From assembly GCA_023621895.1 (NCBI GenBank), contig JAMOAF010001104.1, positions 1 through 6,008 of the forward strand: DNA of 6,008 bases. Direction: 5' to 3'. Numbering within the stretch: position 1 is the stretch's first letter; each line of letters opens with the position of its first letter. Below are positions 1 through 6,008 of this stretch, in pieces. The notes under the pieces are model-generated. The model did no database searches, had not been told where the DNA came from, and worked only from the letters and a program-made list of their open reading frames with translations. The position numbers and the translations under genes were made by a program. Source of the stretch: Planctomycetota bacterium (GTDB lineage Bacteria > Planctomycetota > Planctomycetia > Pirellulales > Thermoguttaceae).

Positions 1-1
1 G

Positions 2-262
2 GGAATGACCAACCGTCTGCTTCAGCGCGCATCCGGCAGCAGGCCATTGGAGGAAGACCCGATCCGGCGGTTGTCCAATCGAGAATTGGAGGTCTTCACT
101 ATGATCGGTCAGGGAATGACGACCAAGCAGATCGCGCGAAAGCTCGACCTCAGCCCGAAGACGGTGGAGGCTCACCGCGAAAACATTAAAACCAAACTGG
201 ACTTGAAAAACTCCGGCGAGTTGAACCGCCGGGCGGTGCTGTGGGTGCTGGAAAATAGTTGA
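2..262 (+). CDS. LuxR/NarL-family response regulator, C-terminal DNA-binding domain (5' end outside window)
   Basis: The frame is open from the first full codon at position 2 to the TGA at 260-262. An ATG at 5 exists, but only four bases precede it, so no ribosome site can be judged. Numbered from that Met, residues 22-82 form a LuxR C-terminal helix-turn-helix: 'LSNRELEVF' opens the domain, 'TTKQIARKLDLSPKTVEAH' holds the turn and recognition helix, and 'IKTKLDLKN' is the closing helix. In the NarL/FixJ family this domain binds promoter DNA as a dimer after phosphorylation of an N-terminal receiver. Residues 1-20 resemble the linker between the receiver and the HTH, so I read this as the tail of a response regulator of about 200 residues cut by the window edge. 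A stand-alone 85-residue HTH protein is the less likely alternative. The target genes cannot be told from the sequence. Confidence 0.85.
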   Translation, partial: GMTNRLLQRASGSRPLEEDPIRRLSNRELEVFTMIGQGMTTKQIARKLDLSPKTVEAHRENIKTKLDLKNSGELNRRAVLWVLENS

Positions 263-520
263 CGCGAGGGGGCGCTGGACGATTGAAATATGTACTTTGC
301 CAGATAGCTCCGTTAGCCGCTTCGGCATCCCAGCGCCTTCGTCGCTGCCGGCTAATCTAGACAATGCCGCGATAGACTGCTCGGGGTCCATCTCGCTCGA
401 TTGGCCGGCCGCGGCGACAGTTTCCCCACGACCTTTATGGACAATACCGAGACTGTCGTAGGGGTCGGAGCGATCGTCAGCGGGGACAAACAAGGCCGGT
501 GATTGCCGGGAGCGTGGGCC
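263..520 (+). other. intergenic region between the LuxR-type gene and the sensor kinase
   Basis: This stretch has no coding region I can support and stops in all forward frames near the LuxR gene. A short AT-richer patch lies at 281-300 (TTGAAA at 283-288), but no well-spaced -10 box follows it. Small inverted repeats are visible: GCCG/CGGC at 316-326 (3-base loop), CAGCG/CGCTG at 331-347 (7-base loop) and the palindrome GGCCGGCC at 403-410. None is followed by a T-run, so a Rho-independent terminator is not supported. A 258-base gap suggests the kinase has its own promoter, but the sequence does not show where. Confidence 0.6.
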
Positions 521-523
521 ATG
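508..523 (+). promoter_or_regulatory. Shine-Dalgarno site that decides the kinase start (ATG 521)
   Basis: GGGAG at 508-512 sits eight bases before the ATG at 521-523, which is normal spacing. The only in-frame upstream alternative is a TTG at 503, directly after an in-frame TGA at 500-502. That TTG would place the GGGAG inside the gene. ATG 521 is therefore preferred, and it removes six residues from the longest possible reading. Confidence 0.6.
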
Positions 524-3500
524 CCGGACGAACATCGAAAGCCGCCTGTCCTGGCGAGTCTCCGATTCGTATTCTGGCTCTTGATCGGCATCTGGACTGG
601 CTGCGTTGCCGGTTCGCTTTCCTGGAGCCTGCACCAGCAGGAGAGTCATCGCGTTGAAATCGCCAGGCGCACGGCGCAGATTACGTTCGAGAACGATGCC
701 CTTTACCGGCGTTGGGCCGCCAGGCAGGGCGGGGTCTATGTGCGTGCTTCTGGGGACACTCCCCCAAATCCCTACCTCGGCATCCCCGAACGCGACGTGA
801 CCACCACGTCGGGCTTGTCGTTGACCCTGGTCAATCCGGCCTACATGGTCCGGCAAGTCAATGATCTGGCGGGCGCGACAGGCGGTAGCCGCGGGCATCT
901 GACGAGCCTCAGGCCAATTCGTCCGGAGAACGCACCCGACCCTTGGGAAACCGCCGCTCTCCGATCCTTCGAGCAAGGCGCCTCAGAAGTCAGTTCGGTG
1001 GAGGAAATGTCCGACGGTGAGTACTTGCGGCTGATGCGCCCGTTCATCGTCGAGCAGGGGTGCCTCAAATGCCACGCAGCGCAAGGGTACCGTGAAGGGG
1101 ACATCCGCGGCGGACTCAGCGTGTCGGTCCCGATGGCGCCGTTGCGTGCCATCGAGAGACCGATACTGACCCGTCTTACCTTGGCCCACATGGGGTTATG
1201 GCTGGTCGGGCTGGCCGGCATCGCCCTGTTTCGGCGGACTCTGGGAAAAGAAACGCTTGCCCGGCAACAAGCCAACGAGGAGCTGCGCGAAAGCGAAGAG
1301 CGGGTCCGCCGGAAGCTCGCCAGCGTGCTCGACCCGGAAGGCGACCTCGGCGCGCTCGATCTGGCCGACCTGATCGACGTCAAATCGATCCAGGGCTTGA
1401 TGGACAACTTCTACCAGGTGGCCCACGTCCCGATGAGCATCCTCGACGCCAGAGGGCGCGTGCTCGTCGGCGTGGGCTGGCAAGAAATTTGCACCGAGTT
1501 CCACCGCGCTCATCCTGAAACGGCAAAGCGGTGCGTCGAGAGCGACACCAAGTTGACGATGAACCTTGCCGAGGGCGAATTCCGCAGCGTCAGGTGCAAG
1601 AACGGCATGCGGGATATGGCCACGCCGATCTTCGTCGGCGGCCGGTGTATCGGCGGGATCTTCTCGGACCAGTTTTTCCTTGAGGGCGAGACGCCCGACC
1701 GCGAGGCGTTTCGGGGCCAGGCTCGCCGCTACGGATTCGACGAGGAGGCATATCTTGCCGCGCTCGATCGCGTGCCGCGCCTCAGTCAGGCGACGGTCGA
1801 CCGGGGAATGGCCTTTTTCCTCAAGCTTGCCCAGATGTTCTCCCAGCTCGGTTACAGCCACGTCAAGTTGGCCCGGCTGCTGGCGGAGCGCCACCGCCTG
1901 CTCGACGAGGTCACGAAGGGCGAACAGAGCCTGAATCGCGCCCAGGCGATCGCTCACCTCGGCAGTTGGGAGCTGGACCTGGCGGCCAACCGGCTGACCT
2001 GGTCCGACGAGGTGTACCGGATTTTTGGACTGGAGCCCCGGGTGTCCGTTGCCACCTACGAGGCTTTCCTGGAGCGCGTACATCCCGTCGACCGGGCCAC
2101 GGTGGATGCGGCGTATTGGGGATCCGTTCGGGAAGGAAAGGACTCGTACGAAATCGAGCATCGCGTGGTCCGCAAGGATTCCGGTGAAATTCGCTGGGTC
2201 CATGAGCGATGCCAGCACCTGCGGGATGCTGAGGGGCGGGTCATCCGCTCGATGGGCATGGTGCTCGATATCACCGAAGGCAAGCGGGCGAAGGACGCCC
2301 TGCGGAGCAGCAACGAGCGCTTGGAGCTGCTGGCGACCGTGGCGGAACGTCTGCTCCGCGCCGAAGACCCGCAGAAAATCGTCGACGATCTCTGCCGGCT
2401 CGTGATGGCGCGCCTGGATTGCCAGCTCTTTTTCAATTACCTCGTCGAAGTGCCCGGCCGGAGGCTTTCATTGAACGCCTTCGCCGGCATCCCGGCGGAG
2501 GCAGCGGCGGCGATCCAGCGCCTCGATTTCGGCGTCGCGGTTTGCGGGTGCGTCGCCCGCGACGGCCAGCGGACCATCGCCGAGGATATCCAGCACAGTG
2601 AAAATCGGCTCACGGAGCTGGTGAAATCCTACGGTGCGCAGGCCTACTGCTGCCACCCGCTGCTGGCCCAGGGTGAGGTCATCGGCACGCTGTCGTTCGG
2701 CACGCGAACGCGGCCGGCTTTCACGGCGGATGAAGTGGCCCTGATGAAATCGGTGGCCGATCAGATCGCAGTCGCCATGCAGCGCGTTCTGGCCGAGCAA
2801 GCCCTGCGGCAATTGGCCCAATTTCCAGATAAGAATCCCAACGTGGTGCTGCAAGTGGGCGCCGATGAATCTCTGGTGTACGCCAACGCGCCTGCGTTTG
2901 GCTGGTTGAAGTCGTTGGGTTGGCAAGGCGACGGGCCGCTGCCCTCTGCCGTGCTGCGCGCCGCAGGCCAGGCTCGCGGCCAAGGCCGCGCGATCGAGAT
3001 TGAAATCAGCACCCCCCCCGGTGCCACCGTCTGGATCTCCGCCGTGCAGCCCGCCGGCGAGGACTACGTCAACCTCTACGGCCGGGACATCACCGACCGC
3101 AAGACGGCTGAAGTGGCCTTGCGGGAGAGCGAGGAGAAAGCCCGCAGCGCTTTTGCCAATGCCGCGATCGGCTTTGCGATGACGCAGCCCGATGGCCGTT
3201 TCGTGGACGCGAATCCTGCCTATTCTGCGATCACGGGTTACGGCGTTGGGGAGTTGCGAGGCCTGGCGTTCTCTTCGCTGATTCATCCGGACGACTACGC
3301 CGAGAACATGCGGCTGACCGATCGGATGCTGGCGGGCCAGATTGCCGATTTCGTGATCGAGAACCGCTACGTCCGCAAGGGTGGCGGGCCCGTCTGGGTC
3401 CGCAAAAGCGTTTCGCTGGTCCGCGACATGGAAGGGGCGCCGCGCTGGATCATCGCGCTGGTCGAAGACATCACGGACCGCAAGGAAGTAGAGGAGAGGA

Positions 3501-4147
3501 TCCGGAGATCGCTCGCCGAGAAGGAAGTGCTCCTGAAGGAAATTCATCATCGCGTGAAGAATAATATGCAGGTCATTTCCAGCCTGGTGGCCTTGCAGGC
3601 CGAGCGATTGCCGGACGTTGCCATGCGCTCGGTTTTCCAGGACGTGGCCCACCGGGTGCGTTCGATGGCCCTGGTCCACGAGAAGCTCTACCAGTCCGCC
3701 GACATGTCCAAGGTGGAATTTGCCGAGTACACGCGAAGCCTGTTAAGCTACCTTTGGCGCGCCCACGGGATGGCAGCGGCCAACGTCCGGTTGGCGCTGG
3801 ACCTGGAGCCGGTGCCCCTTTCGGTAAATGCGGCTGTGCCCTGCGGGCTGATCCTGAACGAATTGGTGAGCAACGCGCTGAAGCACGCCTTCCGCGGCCG
3901 CGCTGCTGGCGAAGTGGCCGTTTGCCTTCGCGGAGGCCCCGAAGGCAGTGTGCGGCTGCAAATACGCGACAACGGCGTGGGGCTGCCGGCGGAGCTTGAC
4001 TGGCGCCAAGCCGACTCGTTGGGATTACGCCTGGTGCAGATGCTCGTCGGGCAGCTTCACGCCTCCGTAGAGTGCTCCCGGAATGAAGGCACCGAATTCA
4101 CGGTCACATTCGGCGGGCCGAAGAAGAATGGAAATGGAGAACCATGA
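521..4147 (+). CDS. membrane sensor histidine kinase: c-heme domain, PocR, PAS, GAF, PAS, PAS, HisKA_2, HATPase (1208 aa)
   Basis: Likely role: autophosphorylating sensor kinase in the inner membrane. Residues 14-37 and about 219-237 are two hydrophobic membrane helices. Between them lies an extracytoplasmic domain of the DUF3365/Tll0287-like type with a covalent heme motif CLKCH (Cys181, Cys184, His185) and family-typical 'NPAYM', 'LTSLRPIRPENAPDPWE' and 'GDIRGGLSVSVPM' segments. Cytoplasmic part: a short helical linker; a PocR domain (about 279-458) with Cys324, Cys338, Cys359 and Cys376; PAS (472-588); GAF (601-757); a weak PAS (764-861); and PAS (874-988), the PAS domains each ending in a 'DIT' motif. 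The kinase core is HisKA_2 with 'EIHHRVKNN' (phosphoacceptor His1010), then an HATPase with N-box Asn1113/Asn1118, G1 'DNGVG' (Asp1150-Gly1154) and G2 'SLGLRLV' (Gly1168). The stop overlaps the next start, so it is probably co-translated with the receiver-bearing partner. The domain calls are from motifs. The actual ligands are unknown. Confidence 0.95.
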   Translation: MPDEHRKPPVLASLRFVFWLLIGIWTGCVAGSLSWSLHQQESHRVEIARRTAQITFENDALYRRWAARQGGVYVRASGDTPPNPYLGIPERDVTTTSGLSLTLVNPAYMVRQVNDLAGATGGSRGHLTSLRPIRPENAPDPWETAALRSFEQGASEVSSVEEMSDGEYLRLMRPFIVEQGCLKCHAAQGYREGDIRGGLSVSVPMAPLRAIERPILTRLTLAHMGLWLVGLAGIALFRRTLGKETLARQQANEELRESEERVRRKLASVLDPEGDLGALDLADLIDVKSIQGLMDNFYQVAHVPMSILDARGRVLVGVGWQEICTEFHRAHPETAKRCVESDTKLTMNLAEGEFRSVRCKNGMRDMATPIFVGGRCIGGIFSDQFFLEGETPDREAFRGQARRYGFDEEAYLAALDRVPRLSQATVDRGMAFFLKLAQMFSQLGYSHVKLARLLAERHRLLDEVTKGEQSLNRAQAIAHLGSWELDLAANRLTWSDEVYRIFGLEPRVSVATYEAFLERVHPVDRATVDAAYWGSVREGKDSYEIEHRVVRKDSGEIRWVHERCQHLRDAEGRVIRSMGMVLDITEGKRAKDALRSSNERLELLATVAERLLRAEDPQKIVDDLCRLVMARLDCQLFFNYLVEVPGRRLSLNAFAGIPAEAAAAIQRLDFGVAVCGCVARDGQRTIAEDIQHSENRLTELVKSYGAQAYCCHPLLAQGEVIGTLSFGTRTRPAFTADEVALMKSVADQIAVAMQRVLAEQALRQLAQFPDKNPNVVLQVGADESLVYANAPAFGWLKSLGWQGDGPLPSAVLRAAGQARGQGRAIEIEISTPPGATVWISAVQPAGEDYVNLYGRDITDRKTAEVALRESEEKARSAFANAAIGFAMTQPDGRFVDANPAYSAITGYGVGELRGLAFSSLIHPDDYAENMRLTDRMLAGQIADFVIENRYVRKGGGPVWVRKSVSLVRDMEGAPRWIIALVEDITDRKEVEERIRRSLAEKEVLLKEIHHRVKNNMQVISSLVALQAERLPDVAMRSVFQDVAHRVRSMALVHEKLYQSADMSKVEFAEYTRSLLSYLWRAHGMAAANVRLALDLEPVPLSVNAAVPCGLILNELVSNALKHAFRGRAAGEVAVCLRGGPEGSVRLQIRDNGVGLPAELDWRQADSLGLRLVQMLVGQLHASVECSRNEGTEFTVTFGGPKKNGNGEP
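4136..4147 (+). promoter_or_regulatory. ribosome site and ATGA stop-start overlap coupling the two signalling genes
   Basis: The TGA of the kinase (4145-4147) overlaps the ATG of the downstream gene (4144-4146) in the form ATGA. A GGAG at 4136-4139 lies four bases before that ATG, slightly close but usable. Such overlaps are typical of translational coupling, which would keep the kinase and its receiver-bearing partner at related levels. Confidence 0.75.
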
Positions 4148-6008
4148 GCCAAACCACCATTCTGATCGTTGAGGATGAGGCCATCGTCGCCGCCGACCTG
4201 GCGGGCAAGCTGGAGCGACTCGGCTACGAAGTCGCCGGGATTGCCGCAAGCGGCGAAGAGGCCATCGCCATGGCTGACCGCCTCCGGCCGCACCTGGTGC
4301 TGATGGACATCTGGCTAGAGGGGGCGATCGACGGAGTTGAAGCCGCCGCCACGATCGGCAGCCGGCACGACGTGCCGGTGATCTACCTGACGGCCCATTC
4401 CGACGCCGCGACCCTCGCCCGTGCAAAACTCACCGGTCCCTTCGGATACATTCTCAAGCCGTTCGAGGAACGCGATCTGGCGACTCAGATCGACCTGGCG
4501 TTCTACAAGCACCATGCCGACCGGCAAGTCCGCGAGCACCGCGAATGGCTCCGCGTCACCCTCAGCAGCATCGGCGACGCCGTGATCGCCACCGATTCCG
4601 AGGGCCATGTCACCTTCCTCAATCCGGTGGCCGCGGGGCTCACCGGTTGGCAGGCTGAGGAGGCGGCCGGCCAGCCCGTTAAGACTGTGTTCCGCATGAT
4701 CAACGAGCAATCGGGCCAACCGCTGGAGGACCCGGTGGCACGCGTTCTGTGGGAGGGACGCGCTGTCGAATTGGGGAACCACGCGGCGCTTGTCACCAGG
4801 GACGGGCACATCCTGCCCATCGAGGATAGCGCAGCCCCGATCCGGGACGCGGCGGGCCGGGTGATCGGGGTCGTGCTCGTGTTTCACGATGTTACCGCCA
4901 AGCGGCGCGCCGAGGAGCAGCTCAAGAGAAGCCACGACGAGTTGGAGGCCAGGATCAAGGAGCGGACTGCCGAGCTGGCCAGAACGGTCGAGGCACTCAA
5001 GAAGGAGGTCCGCGAGCGGCAGGCGGCCGAGGAGAAGGTCAAGGCGGAACGCCAGCAGTTCCACGATGTGCTGGATACACTGCCGGTTTACGTTGCCCTG
5101 CTCACGCCGGATTATCGCGTCCCGTTCGCGAACCGCTTCTTCGAGGATCGCTTTGGCAAATCCGACGGCCGACGCTGCTACGAATACCTCTTCTGCCGCA
5201 GCGAGCCGTGCGAAGACTGCCAAAGCTACGAAGTGGCCAAGACGGGCGCGCCCCACCACTGGGAGTGGACCGGCCCCGATGGCCGCAACTACGACATCTA
5301 CGACTTCCCCTTCACCGACACCGATGGCTCCCCCTGGATCATGGAGGTGGGCCTGGACATCACGGAGATCAAAAGCGCACAAGCGGCGCTCGAGGGACTC
5401 AACGAGAACCTCGAACGGTCCGTGGCCGAGCGCACGGCGGAACTCCGCGAGAGCCGCCAGCGCCTGGCGTGGATTCTCGAGACAACCGGCGTTGGGCTTT
5501 GGCTCAACGAGTTGCCGTTGGAGCGGCCTGACTGGGACAGACAGACGCGCAACCTGTTCTTTATCCCGCCCGGCATTGAACCGACCATCGACCTGTTCTG
5601 GAAGCGGTTGCACCCCGACGACCGCGAACCTACCCGGCTAGCCATCGAGGCCGCCCGGCGTGATCATACCTTGTATTCAATCGACCACCGGGTGGTGCAC
5701 CCGGAGACGGGCGATATCCGCTGGATCCGGTCCGTCGGCACGGCGACGTATGCTGCCGATGGCACGCCGATCCGTTTCGACGGCATCACTTACAACATCA
5801 CCGAGAAGAGGATGGCCGAGGAGCGGACACGATTGCTCTCGGAAGTGACGACGGAGTTGCTCAACAGCAATCAGCCGTGTTGGAGCATCAAGTCCGTCTG
5901 CCGGAAAGTCATGGATCATCTTGGCTGTCAGGTGGCGCTCAACTTTCTCCGCGACGGGGTGGGCGGCCAACCTTACTTAAACGCCTGCGAGGGCATCGAA
6001 GAGGCGTT
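4144..6008 (+). CDS. receiver-domain multi-PAS/GAF signalling protein, probable hybrid kinase (3' end outside window)
   Basis: The frame is open for 621 codons from ATG 4144 to the window edge with no stop. Residues 5-118 are a complete CheY-like receiver: acidic pocket Glu10/Asp11/Glu12, phosphoacceptor Asp55 in 'LVLMDIWL', switch Thr83 in 'IYLTAH', and Lys105 in 'ILKPF'. PAS 1 spans about 132-252 ('SIGDAVIATDSEGHV' to 'HDVT'). A charged coiled coil (252-306) follows. PAS 2 (about 306-407) carries a cysteine cluster, Cys345, Cys351, Cys356 and Cys359. A second coiled coil (408-443) repeats the 'ERTAEL' motif of the first. PAS 3 (about 440-555) is of the PAS_3 type, with 'LHPDDRE' and 'RFDGIT'. 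From about 563 a GAF domain begins that resembles the one in the upstream kinase. No membrane helix or signal peptide is seen, so it is likely cytoplasmic. Known relatives with this layout usually end in a histidine kinase core, but the output here is not visible. The likely phosphodonor is the overlapping upstream kinase (inference). Confidence 0.93.
   Translation, partial: MSQTTILIVEDEAIVAADLAGKLERLGYEVAGIAASGEEAIAMADRLRPHLVLMDIWLEGAIDGVEAAATIGSRHDVPVIYLTAHSDAATLARAKLTGPFGYILKPFEERDLATQIDLAFYKHHADRQVREHREWLRVTLSSIGDAVIATDSEGHVTFLNPVAAGLTGWQAEEAAGQPVKTVFRMINEQSGQPLEDPVARVLWEGRAVELGNHAALVTRDGHILPIEDSAAPIRDAAGRVIGVVLVFHDVTAKRRAEEQLKRSHDELEARIKERTAELARTVEALKKEVRERQAAEEKVKAERQQFHDVLDTLPVYVALLTPDYRVPFANRFFEDRFGKSDGRRCYEYLFCRSEPCEDCQSYEVAKTGAPHHWEWTGPDGRNYDIYDFPFTDTDGSPWIMEVGLDITEIKSAQAALEGLNENLERSVAERTAELRESRQRLAWILETTGVGLWLNELPLERPDWDRQTRNLFFIPPGIEPTIDLFWKRLHPDDREPTRLAIEAARRDHTLYSIDHRVVHPETGDIRWIRSVGTATYAADGTPIRFDGITYNITEKRMAEERTRLLSEVTTELLNSNQPCWSIKSVCRKVMDHLGCQVALNFLRDGVGGQPYLNACEGIEEA

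Noticed and set aside
283..311. TTGAAA at 283-288 as a -35 promoter element
   Set aside because: No -10-like hexamer at 16-18 base spacing; single-box matches are common by chance.
316..347. Two small hairpins as a terminator for the LuxR-type gene
   Set aside because: Stems of four and five base pairs with no following T-run; too weak to call.
503..520. TTG at 503 as the kinase start
   Set aside because: The good GGGAG site is downstream of it and correctly spaced for ATG 521; the six extra residues add nothing recognisable.
352..591. Reverse-strand open frame of 79 codons across the intergenic gap
   Set aside because: It overlaps the start of the kinase, has an unconvincing composition and no clear ribosome site.
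1196..2218. Reverse-strand open frame (340 codons) opposite the PocR and first PAS region
   Set aside because: Antisense shadow of strongly recognisable coding sequence; no family resemblance.
2468..3679. Long reverse-strand open frame (403 codons) opposite the kinase
   Set aside because: Antisense to GAF, PAS and HisKA_2 coding sequence; low-complexity composition, no known motif.
4315..5613. Long reverse-strand open frame (432 codons) opposite the downstream signalling gene
   Set aside because: It lies fully antisense to a frame with clear receiver and PAS motifs, has no recognisable domain, and long antisense frames are expected in high-GC genes.

Overview
The window looks like part of a high-GC (roughly 60% or more by eye) Gram-negative-type bacterial genome. 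The style of the signalling proteins points, with modest confidence, to the Planctomycetota/Verrucomicrobiota group. These proteins are very long multi-PAS/GAF kinases, a NarL-type HTH with the sequence feel of that group, and a PAS_3 module with a 'LPLERPDW...LHPDDRE...RFDGIT' pattern. All supported genes are on the + strand. I see no rRNA, tRNA, mobile element, CRISPR array or clear terminator.

Layout: (1) Positions 1-262 hold the C-terminal LuxR/NarL DNA-binding domain of a gene that probably starts upstream of the window. (2) Positions 263-520 are a non-coding gap with no convincing terminator or sigma-70-like promoter. It ends in a Shine-Dalgarno-like GGGAG before an ATG at 521. (3) Positions 521-4147 encode a complete 1208-residue membrane sensor histidine kinase. 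Its order is TM, extracytoplasmic c-heme domain with CxxCH (DUF3365/Tll0287-like), TM, PocR ligand-binding domain, PAS, GAF, weak PAS, PAS, HisKA_2 phosphoacceptor domain and HATPase. (4) Positions 4144 to the window end encode a second large signalling protein. It starts inside the stop codon of the kinase (ATGA overlap) and is open through the right edge. It has an N-terminal receiver domain, then PAS, coiled coil, a cysteine-rich PAS, coiled coil, PAS_3 and the start of a GAF domain; its C-terminal output is outside the window.

How they may work together (inference): the membrane kinase would combine an extracytoplasmic heme signal (redox or gas) with a cytoplasmic PocR small-molecule signal and further PAS/GAF inputs. 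It would autophosphorylate at His1010 and pass the phosphate to Asp55 of the translationally coupled receiver protein, which adds its own PAS/GAF inputs. The LuxR-type protein upstream is a candidate transcriptional output, but its receiver domain and its link to the other two genes are not visible here.
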